DNA of 60,642 nt. It comes from Prosthecobacter debontii (GTDB lineage: Bacteria > Verrucomicrobiota > Verrucomicrobiia > Verrucomicrobiales > Verrucomicrobiaceae). Position 1 is the first letter of the stretch; each line of letters begins with the position of its first letter. Of this stretch, positions 42,051 through 51,530 are shown one piece after another. The stretch lies in contig CAMBPS010000011.1 of the NCBI GenBank assembly GCA_945869675.1, forward strand, positions 1-60,642, written 5' to 3'. Made by a program: the position numbers and the translations under genes. Under the pieces are notes generated by a model. It saw nothing but the letters and a program-made list of their open reading frames with translations, was not told where the DNA came from and made no database searches.

Positions 42051-42432
42051 GAGAGACAATCTTAAAATACTAGGATCAATGTTTTTGCACAAGATCTAAG
42101 AGGCCACGTTTGCAGCCTTAATTTCTTGAATCGTAGCGCGATTCATAATGGTCGAGCTGTTAAGCAGAGGCAAAAGGAATAGGGTGAGAAACCAGTCACC
42201 TGTGTCGGCTCATTCGCAGAGAGCTGAGAATGGAAGACTGTCGGGACGACCGCGGCATAGAAAATGGAAATAGATTTCATACAAGTGAGGGAAAATCTGC
42301 CGGTTAGGAAGTGCACGTAGGCCCGGGATGGGCAACGTGGCAGAGAGATTTGGCGTGATTGATCACGGCCCGTCTGCATTAATGATGTCATAAAACAGGT
42401 ATTCAGACCCAGTTACGACGTTCTCTAATGCC
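42051..42432. other. Region without a supported gene, probably the promoter region of the long minus-strand array
   Basis: Only a 45-aa minus-strand frame (ATG 42280) with a mildly signal-like start is seen; it has no ribosome site or recognisable domain, so I do not call it. A 6-bp hairpin GAATCG/CGATTC lies at 42128-42144. A weak -35/-10 pair (42092 to 42064) is too near the ATG at 42050 to be used. Confidence 0.4.
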
Positions 42433-42918
42433 TCAAATCAAAAGCTGAACGCCCGTCACGGCAGCTCGCCAATCGCTTTCACTCTGCTCTCGATCTCTTA
42501 TCATCTGATGGCGAAACATGTCGCGCTGCTGCTGCTCAAAAGAATGCCTCAACGTCTGAGTTGCCTTAAAGTTAATGCTTACAGGCTGAATTACCTCCTC
42601 GGCCACAAGATGGCGCTCAGCGGAAGCGACACTGGTTAAGTGGACTGATGAAAAGTGGTGATCACCATTCTGATCCTCACGACAAAAGCAGACCAATACA
42701 CGGAGGCTGGCATTGACGTGATCAGCAACCTCTAGCGTTTTTGCACCTTCGCGATGATGCAAAACGATCTGAGTGATTTGATCCGATTCTAAAACGAACA
42801 TCTCGTGACTCCTATCCAAGTCAGCCAACATGGCGGCTGAAGCCGTTAGCACCGGAGTCCCTGTGATGGCGTAAGCCAGCAAGAGGACCAGCGCGGTGAA
42901 ACAATTGAGGGGACTCAT
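42433..42918 (-). CDS. Secreted hypothetical protein
   Basis: A 161-aa protein with a signal peptide (hydrophobic core VLLLAYAITG). The rest is polar and beta-rich, with a His-rich segment (VLHHREGAKTL, CREDQNGDHHFSSVHLTS) and a long charged C-terminal helix. No recognised family. It is divergent from the large ThuA protein gene at 43112 and separate from the DUF3570 gene. Confidence 0.55.
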   Translation of the reverse strand: MSPLNCFTALVLLLAYAITGTPVLTASAAMLADLDRSHEMFVLESDQITQIVLHHREGAKTLEVADHVNASLRVLVCFCREDQNGDHHFSSVHLTSVASAERHLVAEEVIQPVSINFKATQTLRHSFEQQQRDMFRHQMIRDREQSESDWRAAVTGVQLLI

Positions 42919-43111
42919 AAACTAAGTTTTCTCAGCAACCTGTAAAACACACAAACGCAATGACTGAAGATCACATTACCAAATGATAATCCATGAACTG
43001 TAATGGAGTTGAGTCATCAGAAGCTGAATAAATTTTGCGTTATCTCACACTTTTCTTGTCCGGTTTCCTCCCGCTGTGCGGTATAGTCATCCCCGCTAGT
43101 TGATTTTAACC

Positions 43112-46100
43112 ATGAAGCATACCCTCCTCACCCTCGCCCTCCTTGGCTCATTCGCGATTGCCCAGGCTCAGGATTACCTCGAAATCGCCGCCAATCCCGT
43201 CGGCGCCGGAAAGGGTAAAACCATTGTGCTGGTGGCAGGTGATGAAGAATACCGGACGGAAGAATCCATGCCCATGCTGGCGAAGATCCTGGCCAAAAAA
43301 CACGGCTTCAACTGTGTGGTGCTTTTTTCCACGGATGAAAAGGAAGGCTACATCGACCCGAACAATCAAAAGAACATTCGCGGCACTGAGCTGCTGGACA
43401 ATGCCCAACTGATGATCATCGGCACACGTTTTCGCCAATTACCAGAAGCGCAACTCGCACCCTTTGCTCGCTTTTTAGATGCCGGGAAACCCGTCATCGG
43501 CTTCCGCACCGCGACTCATGCTTTCAGTGGCAACGCTAAGACAGGCGACTTCAAGTGGGCGGATTTTGGTCTCAAGATTCTCGGCGAAAAGTGGGTCAAC
43601 CACCACGGTGCTCATAAAAAGGAGGGGACACGCTCCGTCATCGAAGCCGCCCATAGCAAAAACGACGTGCTTCGTGGAGTCGGCGAGATTTTCGCCACGA
43701 CCGATGTCTATGGCATCAAGAATCTCGACCAGAGCGCCGCCACCATTCTGCTTCGCGGACAGGTGACGGAGTCGCTCGATCCCAAGTCCAAAGCGCTGAC
43801 AGGCACCAAGAATCAGCCAATGATGCCTCTAGCCTGGTTGCACGAATACACCGCACCGAATGGTTCGACTAAGGGCCGTTCGTTCTGCACCACTCTTGGT
43901 GCTTCCGTTGATTTCTCCGACGAAAATCTCCGCCGCCTCATCATCAATGCCGCTCATCACCTTCTTGGCGCCAGCGTACCGGAAAAAGCAGATGTGAACT
44001 TCATTGATCCTTTCAAGCCAACATTCTATTCCGGCCTCAAGAGTGACTATTACCGGCAGATCAAATTGAAGCCTGGTGACTTCGCCACGGGTAAAAGCCC
44101 TTCGACCGGCCTGCCTGGTGAAAAGAAACCCGAAGCTAAAGCTGCTGCCGAACAGCCGCCTCATGCGCCAAATGCTGAGCCAGCCGCTGCTACCAGCGCC
44201 CGCCCTCAAACCGTCACTCCACCAACCAAAGGCGAGCGTATCGTTTTAATCGGCAATGGTTTGGCCGAGCGTGATGTGTATTACAGCCGCATCGAGACTG
44301 AACTGCATCTGCGTTACCCCGATCAGAATTTATTCTTCCGTAACATGGGACACGTGGGAGACACTCCTGGCTTCCGCCCTCATCCTTCACGAGTGTCTCA
44401 ATGGGCATTCCCGGGCGCTGAGAAGTTCCATCCAGATAAGCAGGTGCATCATGGTAAAGGCTTCTTCTCCACGCCAGATCAATGGCTCACCCATCTCAAG
44501 GCAGACACCATCGTGGCCTTCTTTGGTTACAACGAATCCTTTGATGGCCCCAACAAAGTCAGCAATTTTGAAGCTGAGCTCGATGCTTGGGTGCAGCATA
44601 CCTTAAGCAAAGCTTACAACGGCAAAGCAGCTCCTCGTGTGGTTCTAGTCTCCCCGGTGGCCTTCGAAAATCAATCCGCCAAACGCGACCTCCCCAATGG
44701 CGACAAAGAGAATGCCAATCTCATCCTCTATTCCGCTGCCGTAGAAACCGTGGCCAAAAAGCGTGGCCTGACATTCATCGACCTTTTCTCGCCCACCAAA
44801 GCGCTCTACGCCAAAGCTCAACAACCGCTCACCACGGGAGGCTTTGTACCGAATGAAGAAGGCTACAAGCAAGTCGCCGAAGTTCTCAGCACTGGCCTTT
44901 ACGGCCATCAATCACGCGTCTCGAAAGCCGATCCAGAACTCGTCAACGCAGCGGTCAAAGCCAAAGACTACTTTTGGAACAGTGACTACAATCTCGTCAA
45001 TGGCGTGCACACGCATGGCCAGCGTTACAACCCTTATGGCCCACAGAACTATCCCGATGAGGTCAAAAAGACCCGTGAAATGGCCGCCCTACGTGACACC
45101 CTTGTGCACGACGTCGCCACCTCGAAGAAAACCGATCTCACGGTGGATGACAGCAAGACGCATAAGCTGGCCGAGGTGCCAACCAACTATGTGCCAAGTG
45201 TCAAAAATGGTAGCACCAAGTATCTCTATGGCGATGAAGCCGTTCAATCCCTGACCGTGCCTGCAGGCTACAAGGTTGAGATGTTTGCAAGTGAAAAGGA
45301 GTTCCCGAATCTGGCGAATCCGATGCAGATGTCCTTTGATAACAAAGGCCGTCTCTGGGTGGCCACCATGCCAGCTTATCCTCACTATCGTCCCGGTGAT
45401 CAACTTCCCAATGACATGCTCCTCATCTATGAAGACACCAATGGCGACGGTAAAGCTGACAAAGAGACCGTCTTCGCAGACAAGCTGCATTTGCCGATCG
45501 GCTTCGAGTTTGCTCCTGAAGGAGTTTACCTTTCCCAAGAGCCCAACCTGGTACTGCTCAGCGATACCAATGGCGACGACAAAGCTGACAGGACCGAGAT
45601 CATTCTCGGCGGCTTCGATACGCATGACACTCACCACGCCATCAGCGCCTACGCGGCTGATCCCAGCGGTGCGTTTATGATGTGCGAAGGCGTCTTCCTC
45701 CACTCCAATGTCGAAACTTCCTATGGCCCAGTGCGCTGCGTCGATGGTGGCTTTTTCCGCTACAGCCCACAGCGTGGCATGTTGGAGCGCACCATCCAGA
45801 TGAGCATCCCCAATCCTTGGGGCTTCATCTTTGACCAATGGGGACAGGACTTCTTCCTTCACACCTCCGGCACCAGCATGAACTGGGGCCTGCCCGTCTC
45901 CGTAAAGCCGACCTTCGGCAGCAAGACGCCTTCGACACCGGACCTCATTCCTTCGGATCAAAAGGTGCGTCCGACCTCTGGATTAGAGATCGTTTCATCA
46001 CGCCATTTCCCCGATGAAGTTCAGGGCGACATCATGCTCTGCAATGCCATCGGATTCCTCGGCATCAAACAGCACAAGATCGTCGATGACAGCACCGGCT

Positions 46101-47275
46101 GGAGGACCAGTTTCCGCCAAGATTTACTCGTCAGCAAAGACGGTAACTTCCGCCCCGTCGATCTTGAATTCGCGCCAGATGGTAGCCTCTACGTGATCGA
46201 CTGGCATAACGTCCTCATCGGCCACATGCAGCACAATGCGCGTGATCCATTGCGTGACCACGTTCACGGCCGCATCTACCGGATCACCTATCCCAGCCGC
46301 CCGCTGGTTAAGGTCGCCCCCGTCGCTGGAGCCCCCATCGCCACACTCCTCAAGAATTTGAAGGAACCCGAATCACGCACGCGCTACCGCACGCGCCGTG
46401 AACTGCGCGCTCATCCTGTCAGCGAAGTCCTGCCAGCGGTCAAAACCTGGGCCGCCGAACAAACAGACACACACGCGAAACTCGAAGCCCTCTGGACCAC
46501 CTGGGGCATGAATCAGGCCGATGAAGGCCTGCTACGCGAACTTCTCGCCAGCGATGACTTCCACGCGCGCGCCGCTGCCGTTCGCGTGCTGCGCTACAAT
46601 CATCACCGGATTGCCGATCACGCAGCTCTCCTTGAAAAAGCTGCCGCTGACGAGCATGGCCGCGTGCGTTTAGAGGCAGCCGTCGCTGCTTCCTGGCTAC
46701 CTGACATCACCGCCGCGAAAAAGATCGTCGCCATCGCAGGTAGCAAGCCCATGGATGTCTGGAATCAAGCCGCCATCAAAACCGCAACAGATCGTCTTAA
46801 CGGTGTGGCTGAAGTCGAGAAGGCCGATCACGTCGAGCTGAAAGCCCCTGCCCATCTCAGCGCCAAAGCCAAAGAGCAATACCTCGCCGGACAAAAGATT
46901 TATTTCCGTGAAGGCCACTGCGTCACCTGCCATCAGGCCAATGGCAAAGGCCTTGATCCAGCCTTCCCTTCCCTTGAGAATAGCCCCTGGGTCAAAGGCG
47001 ACTCCAATCGCCTCATCAAGCTAGCCATGTATGGCCTCATGGGTCCTCTGGAGATCAACGGTAAAAAATACGACGGCCAAGTGCCCATGACGCCTTTTGG
47101 CGGCATGCTCAAAGACGACGAAATGGCCGCCGTCCTTACCTTTGTCCGTAATAGCTTCGGCAACCAAGCCCACCCCATCCAAGCCGCCCAAGTCAAAACC
47201 ATCCGCGACGCCAACCAAGGCCGCATGATGTTCTTCATGACCGACGAACTGCTGAAGCAACATCCGATGAAGTAG
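43112..47275 (+). CDS. Giant secreted ThuA / SGNH / PVC-dehydrogenase / HEAT / cytochrome c protein
   Basis: A 1387-aa exported fusion. ATG 43112 gives a signal peptide (MKHTLLTLALLGSFAIAQAQ). Domain order: ThuA-like glutamine-amidotransferase fold (about 30-300, GKTIVLVAGDEEYRTEESMP); a Pro/Ala linker; SGNH hydrolase-like domain (about 370-620, with GNG in place of GDS, and FFGYNES); a PVC-type membrane-bound-dehydrogenase beta-propeller (about 715-1070, YKVEMFASEKEFPNLANPM); HEAT-like repeats (about 1090-1240); and a cytochrome c domain with CVTCH at about 1270. Proteins of this kind are common in PVC bacteria and are thought to degrade carbohydrates or their derivatives, but the substrate is unknown. 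A small membrane protein gene follows 14 bp later. Confidence 0.9.
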   Translation: MKHTLLTLALLGSFAIAQAQDYLEIAANPVGAGKGKTIVLVAGDEEYRTEESMPMLAKILAKKHGFNCVVLFSTDEKEGYIDPNNQKNIRGTELLDNAQLMIIGTRFRQLPEAQLAPFARFLDAGKPVIGFRTATHAFSGNAKTGDFKWADFGLKILGEKWVNHHGAHKKEGTRSVIEAAHSKNDVLRGVGEIFATTDVYGIKNLDQSAATILLRGQVTESLDPKSKALTGTKNQPMMPLAWLHEYTAPNGSTKGRSFCTTLGASVDFSDENLRRLIINAAHHLLGASVPEKADVNFIDPFKPTFYSGLKSDYYRQIKLKPGDFATGKSPSTGLPGEKKPEAKAAAEQPPHAPNAEPAAATSARPQTVTPPTKGERIVLIGNGLAERDVYYSRIETELHLRYPDQNLFFRNMGHVGDTPGFRPHPSRVSQWAFPGAEKFHPDKQVHHGKGFFSTPDQWLTHLKADTIVAFFGYNESFDGPNKVSNFEAELDAWVQHTLSKAYNGKAAPRVVLVSPVAFENQSAKRDLPNGDKENANLILYSAAVETVAKKRGLTFIDLFSPTKALYAKAQQPLTTGGFVPNEEGYKQVAEVLSTGLYGHQSRVSKADPELVNAAVKAKDYFWNSDYNLVNGVHTHGQRYNPYGPQNYPDEVKKTREMAALRDTLVHDVATSKKTDLTVDDSKTHKLAEVPTNYVPSVKNGSTKYLYGDEAVQSLTVPAGYKVEMFASEKEFPNLANPMQMSFDNKGRLWVATMPAYPHYRPGDQLPNDMLLIYEDTNGDGKADKETVFADKLHLPIGFEFAPEGVYLSQEPNLVLLSDTNGDDKADRTEIILGGFDTHDTHHAISAYAADPSGAFMMCEGVFLHSNVETSYGPVRCVDGGFFRYSPQRGMLERTIQMSIPNPWGFIFDQWGQDFFLHTSGTSMNWGLPVSVKPTFGSKTPSTPDLIPSDQKVRPTSGLEIVSSRHFPDEVQGDIMLCNAIGFLGIKQHKIVDDSTGWRTSFRQDLLVSKDGNFRPVDLEFAPDGSLYVIDWHNVLIGHMQHNARDPLRDHVHGRIYRITYPSRPLVKVAPVAGAPIATLLKNLKEPESRTRYRTRRELRAHPVSEVLPAVKTWAAEQTDTHAKLEALWTTWGMNQADEGLLRELLASDDFHARAAAVRVLRYNHHRIADHAALLEKAAADEHGRVRLEAAVAASWLPDITAAKKIVAIAGSKPMDVWNQAAIKTATDRLNGVAEVEKADHVELKAPAHLSAKAKEQYLAGQKIYFREGHCVTCHQANGKGLDPAFPSLENSPWVKGDSNRLIKLAMYGLMGPLEINGKKYDGQVPMTPFGGMLKDDEMAAVLTFVRNSFGNQAHPIQAAQVKTIRDANQGRMMFFMTDELLKQHPMK

Positions 47276-47289
47276 TCCTACCCAACACG

Positions 47290-47610
47290 ATGAACCAGAT
47301 CGACCCTATTGTCCTTGCCTACCTTGCCTCTTGGATCCTTTCGACCCGAAACGCTCTCACACCCACGGTGAGGAACCAGCGAGTTTGGCGTGTTGCGACA
47401 GTTTTGCTCACAATTGGCCTGACGGCGCTGACAGCCGCACAGATGATCGGCTCGTCGTTGGATAAAGACGGATTCTTGCACGAACCGTTCTACTTAATCG
47501 GGTCCGGGAGTCTTTTGAGCTTGGCTGGATCAGGCATCACGTTTCTGCTGGTATTGCTAGGACTGTTCTCCCGGCTGTGCGCCAAGCTTGAGAAAGGCCA
47601 ATGGGCCTGA
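47290..47610 (+). CDS. Small hypothetical membrane protein
   Basis: A 106-aa protein with two likely membrane spans (about 35-55 and 72-96) and a possible weak one near the start (IVLAYLASWIL). It starts 14 bp after the stop of the giant heme protein gene and could be read from the same mRNA. No family recognised, and no strong ribosome site is seen, so its reality is only moderately supported. Confidence 0.5.
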   Translation: MNQIDPIVLAYLASWILSTRNALTPTVRNQRVWRVATVLLTIGLTALTAAQMIGSSLDKDGFLHEPFYLIGSGSLLSLAGSGITFLLVLLGLFSRLCAKLEKGQWA

Positions 47611-47856
47611 TCCGTCTAATCTGACAGATCATCCGTCGAAAATTCCGAAAGTATGGGCATAGATACAGGCCATCCCGCCCATGCAATCGATCATCGTCCG
47701 GCATCAAGGAGGCTTCTTTAGCAAAACGACTGCGAATGCATCGCCTGATAACACGCTCGACTATTACGACTAGAGCCGATTATATTCAGCAGCCTGCCAC
47801 TTGATCCGTGTGAGGGGTTGCGCCTGAAGGTGCTCTGTGGCAACGAAGTTACTTCC

Positions 47857-49833
47857 ATGGGCGCTTCCGGACCAACCAAAATATCTTTCCCAAAACTGGC
47901 TATGCACTGGCTGGTTTATGCTGCCTTTCGATGTGTCGAGTTTTTCCTCTGGCTGCTGCCGATTGAAGTGATCTGGTATCTGGGTCGTGGCATGGGTATT
48001 CTGGGCTATTACGTTTCTGGGAAGTACCGCCGACTAGCCTTGAGTAATTTGCGAATTGCCTTTGGCCGCGAAAAGAATGTGGCTTGGCAGAAAGCAACCG
48101 CCCGGAAACACTTTGCTTCTCTTTTTGGGAATATTCTCTGTGGGTTCAAGCTACCCATGATGCATCCAAAAGACGTCGAAGCTCGCGTCACGGTGGAGGG
48201 CATGGAGCATACCCATGAGGCGATGAGAAAGAATAGGCCAATCCTCTATCTCGTCTGCCATCTGAGTTGCTGGGAGATCCTCACGCAAGTGCCAAGCCTT
48301 TTTGTTTTTGATCGCAAGCCAGCCACCGTTTATCAACCCTTGAGGAATCCTTTTCTCAATGCCCTCATCATCCGCCGCCGTCAAAAGCTAGGATACACGC
48401 TGTTTGATCGGCAGGATGGTTTCGCAGGCCCCATGCAGCACATGAAGGAGGGCGGCTGTCTGGGAGTTCTCGTGGATCAGCATTCGGGTGATCATGGCAT
48501 CTGGTGCCCGTTTTTTGATCGTTTAGCATCCACCACTCCAATTGCTGCACTCATGGCCTTCCGCTCTCATGGTCTTCTGGTTCCGATGGGCATCTACGAT
48601 AACGGACCTGGCAGGTGGCGCATGGTTTGTAGCGCCCCGGTGGATACTGAAGAGATCAAAGAAAGCGTGGATGGGTTAACGACGTGGATGAATCGATCCG
48701 TCGAAATGATGGTGCGCCGTCAACCCGAAAACTGGTTCTGGGTTCACAATCGCTGGAAGACCCCCAAACCACGCTTTCTCTTGGATACCTACAAACGCGG
48801 CATCAGCTATCCTGCTGACTACGATCACTCCAAACTACAGCCTTTTGAATTGCTCGTCAGATCTCCCAATTGGTTGGGCGACGCCTGCATGGCCTTGCCT
48901 GCTGTGCGTGCTATGAAAGCAGGTCGTCCAGATTTAAAGCTCACCATTTTTGGACCTGAAAAGCTTCGCGAGCTCTGGGAAGCCCAGCCCGAAGTTTCCC
49001 TTTACATTGGCAAAGCAAACAAAGAAGGCCCCATCTCTGTCGCTCGGAAAATCCAAGCCACAGGAGTCCATTTTGACGCCGGAGTGCTGCTAACCCATTC
49101 CACTCGTAGCACCCTGGAACTTTGGCTGGCAGGCATTCCTCGACTTGTTGGCTTTAAAGGCTCACTGCGCTCCAAGATGCTGCATCAAATCATCAAGGAG
49201 CCCAAGGCCCAAAATGCGCCGATGCATCATACATTGCGCTATTTGCACATTGCCCAGAGCATCGGAGCCAATCTCAAAAAATCTCAAGGGACCACTCTGC
49301 GTCACCCAGACGCCGACTCAACAAAGGGCCCTGATTTACAACGAATCGGTATCTGTGCTGGTGCTGAGTATGGGCAGGCAAAACGTTGGCCTCTCGAGCG
49401 CTTTGCTGAAGTGATCAGGCAAGTTGCCTCGATTCATCCTGAGATTGAATGGGTCTTTTTTGGTGCCCCTGGAGAGAGCGAAATGGGCACTGAGTTATCC
49501 GCCATGGTCAGTGACATCAAGCACACGAACCTCGTAGGCAAAACCAAACTGGCTGAGCTGATTACTCAACTCCGGACCTGCCGTCTACTGGTCACCAATG
49601 ACACGGGCACCATGCATCTTGCCTGCGCTGAGAATGTGCCAACGGTGAGCATCTTTGGCTCTACCGATCCCATTGCTACAGGGCCGCTTGGCGATCATCA
49701 CACGGTTATTCAACATCCTGTTCCATGCAGCCCGTGCTTTGAGCGCAAGTGCCCTTTAGGGCATTATGATTGCATGACCAAAGTGACTCCAGAAGTCGTC
49801 ACTCAAGCCGTTTTAAAACGCCTCATGGCATGA
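47857..49833 (+). CDS. Fused LpxL-like acyltransferase and GT9 heptosyltransferase (WaaF-like)
   Basis: A 658-aa two-domain protein (ATG 47857; a TTG at 47818 is less likely). Residues about 15-310 are a lysophospholipid/lipid A acyltransferase of the LpxL type: an N-terminal membrane anchor and the catalytic H-x4-E, His-135 to Glu-140 (HLSCWE). Residues about 325-658 are a family 9 glycosyltransferase: RSPNWLGDACMALPAVRAM matches the start of heptosyltransferase II, and TNDTGTMHLACAENVPTVSIFG the conserved C-terminal region. Both steps, acylation of lipid A and addition of heptose to the core, occur at the inner face of the inner membrane, so the fusion makes sense. They are separate proteins in E. 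coli. Confidence 0.85.
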   Translation: MGASGPTKISFPKLAMHWLVYAAFRCVEFFLWLLPIEVIWYLGRGMGILGYYVSGKYRRLALSNLRIAFGREKNVAWQKATARKHFASLFGNILCGFKLPMMHPKDVEARVTVEGMEHTHEAMRKNRPILYLVCHLSCWEILTQVPSLFVFDRKPATVYQPLRNPFLNALIIRRRQKLGYTLFDRQDGFAGPMQHMKEGGCLGVLVDQHSGDHGIWCPFFDRLASTTPIAALMAFRSHGLLVPMGIYDNGPGRWRMVCSAPVDTEEIKESVDGLTTWMNRSVEMMVRRQPENWFWVHNRWKTPKPRFLLDTYKRGISYPADYDHSKLQPFELLVRSPNWLGDACMALPAVRAMKAGRPDLKLTIFGPEKLRELWEAQPEVSLYIGKANKEGPISVARKIQATGVHFDAGVLLTHSTRSTLELWLAGIPRLVGFKGSLRSKMLHQIIKEPKAQNAPMHHTLRYLHIAQSIGANLKKSQGTTLRHPDADSTKGPDLQRIGICAGAEYGQAKRWPLERFAEVIRQVASIHPEIEWVFFGAPGESEMGTELSAMVSDIKHTNLVGKTKLAELITQLRTCRLLVTNDTGTMHLACAENVPTVSIFGSTDPIATGPLGDHHTVIQHPVPCSPCFERKCPLGHYDCMTKVTPEVVTQAVLKRLMA

Positions 49834-50986
49834 TCTTATGATCACCTTCCTGAATCACTATCGCCTGTAAACCTGAACCTGTGACTCGATTGTTTTTGAG
49901 CACTTGAGCCTCTCCTGCAATTGAGAAGCCATGACGACCTGGATTCTCGATATCGTTGTCTTCAAAGAAGTTTCCTTTGGTGCCAGTGCCGATTTGCACT
50001 GCATTGCCAGACATTGAGACGAAGCTGTTATTCTGCACTCGATGTCCCTCATTCAGCCTAGGATTTAGACACCAGCGCCAAAGGCTAACCCCGATACCGC
50101 AATCGCGAGCTTCGTTACCAGCGATGACACAATCGTTAGCATGATTAAGCTCAAAGGCGATACGACAGCGCGTGATCTGATTCCCAATGGCACTTGAATC
50201 TGTGGTAAAATGATCAAAGGCGATGGCTTCATCACAAATATCACGAAAACTACACCTTTGGATTTCCGCCTTCTCCGCGCTGTAAAGAGCCACGCCACGT
50301 CCAAAGAAGTTTTGGAAGATGCAGTCACGCACCACAATATCTTTCGGCTTCACGCCCGTCGGACCTTTGGCATAGTCGTAAGCTCCAGCTGCGAAAACCG
50401 CACAGAGCTGCGCATGACCCTGCACCTTAGGGTCAGCGGCCACGCGACCGCCGTCGAGTGTTAGATTGGCGACTTCAAGTGTCTCGCAAGCTCCTCGGAT
50501 CTCAATCAGGTTAGGGGCATCTTCATGACGAATTATCGCATTTGCCGGAACTGGAAACGAGAGAGTATCTTGGAATAGAAGAAGCCCTAGTTTCACCTCT
50601 TTAATGATGGCTAAACCATAGGAAGATGGCTGTTTCTTCAAGGCATCCATGGCGCCAGCGCATTCAATCCTCGCCCGCATTCCAGGAACCCACCCGCGTT
50701 GGCTGTGGACCCTCAATTCACTTTTCCCAGCAGCCGTATCTTGAGCACACACCGCATAGGTCAGAAGTGGCAACTTCAAAACGCAGCGTTCTTTGCTAAT
50801 GCCTCGCAAGGCCAACTTCTTAGCATTTTTTAAAAACAGGCCTTTTGACAAAACATGCACACCTTCTGGAATTGTCACCACGCCACCACCGGCGTTGATC
50901 GCTTCGTCGATCCATTGCTGGATCGGGGGAGCATCAGCATGAATCAGATGGCAGCAAAGGAAGGTTAAAAAAAGAACAACTCGCAT
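49823..50986 (-). CDS. Secreted right-handed beta-helix protein
   Basis: A 387-aa protein with a signal peptide (MRVVLFLTFLCCHLIHAD). INAGGGVVTIPEGVHVL is the usual opening of pectate-lyase-like beta-helix proteins; successive coils follow (VVRDCIFQNFFGRGVALYS, IQRCSFRDICDEAIAFD, NQITRCRIAFELNHANDCVI). The fold is used by polysaccharide lyases and hydrolases and by adhesins. I see no specific catalytic triad, so the substrate is open. Its end overlaps the end of the preceding plus-strand gene by 11 bp. Confidence 0.8.
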   Translation of the reverse strand: MRVVLFLTFLCCHLIHADAPPIQQWIDEAINAGGGVVTIPEGVHVLSKGLFLKNAKKLALRGISKERCVLKLPLLTYAVCAQDTAAGKSELRVHSQRGWVPGMRARIECAGAMDALKKQPSSYGLAIIKEVKLGLLLFQDTLSFPVPANAIIRHEDAPNLIEIRGACETLEVANLTLDGGRVAADPKVQGHAQLCAVFAAGAYDYAKGPTGVKPKDIVVRDCIFQNFFGRGVALYSAEKAEIQRCSFRDICDEAIAFDHFTTDSSAIGNQITRCRIAFELNHANDCVIAGNEARDCGIGVSLWRWCLNPRLNEGHRVQNNSFVSMSGNAVQIGTGTKGNFFEDNDIENPGRHGFSIAGEAQVLKNNRVTGSGLQAIVIQEGDHKIMP

Positions 50987-51095
50987 GTAAATAAGGTCGG
51001 TAAATCAGAACGCATCTTAGGTCCCACGGAACTCTTTTCCAAGAGGGAAGGATCATTTGACGAAATTCAAAATGATATGAGCATGATTAAGAACG

Positions 51096-51530
51096 ATGCT
51101 CGACGCACAACGATACAAACCTGGCAACTTAAGAAGTGAAGTTCATTTCACCCGCCTTTATATTTGCAGCCATGTCCTTTTTGGAGCGCTGCCGATTTTG
51201 TTATTTTTGCTTCACTCGCTCTTTGCCTGCACAATTGCCGTTCTTGTTTGGTATACGCTCACCCTTGGGCTCGTTTATGGCATGGCCCAGGGCCGCGATG
51301 CCTGCCGCATGGGATTGAGCGTGGTCTTTGCTAGTTTGCCCATTTGTGGAGTCATTTTTCTCGGTCAAATCTTACCCGAATGGAAGCCTGAAACGCCGCC
51401 GTTATTACCGCTCATCGTTTTACCCTTCTGGCTAGGACTATGGAATCTGATCTATGCGACTGCGACCGTTTTCACTTGGAATAGCACCTATTTGAAGAAA
51501 GCCTGCTCCGTTGGATTCAAGGTTTACTGA
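51096..51530 (+). CDS. Hypothetical integral membrane protein
   Basis: A 144-aa protein with four hydrophobic segments (about 22-42, 44-64, 73-90 and 102-128), an inner-membrane topology. No family is recognised. It converges on tlyA with a 7-bp overlap. The region before its ATG lacks a clear ribosome site, so the start could lie slightly elsewhere. Confidence 0.6.
   Translation: MLDAQRYKPGNLRSEVHFTRLYICSHVLFGALPILLFLLHSLFACTIAVLVWYTLTLGLVYGMAQGRDACRMGLSVVFASLPICGVIFLGQILPEWKPETPPLLPLIVLPFWLGLWNLIYATATVFTWNSTYLKKACSVGFKVY

Noticed and set aside
42064..42092. Possible promoter for the DUF3570 gene (TTGTGC, 17 bases, TATTTT on the minus strand)
   Set aside because: Transcription would start only a few bases before ATG 42050, leaving no space for a ribosome site.
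42143..42391. Minus-strand frame with a signal-like segment from ATG 42280
   Set aside because: Only 45 residues from the internal ATG, no ribosome site, no family, and Cys/Leu-rich ending typical of a chance frame.
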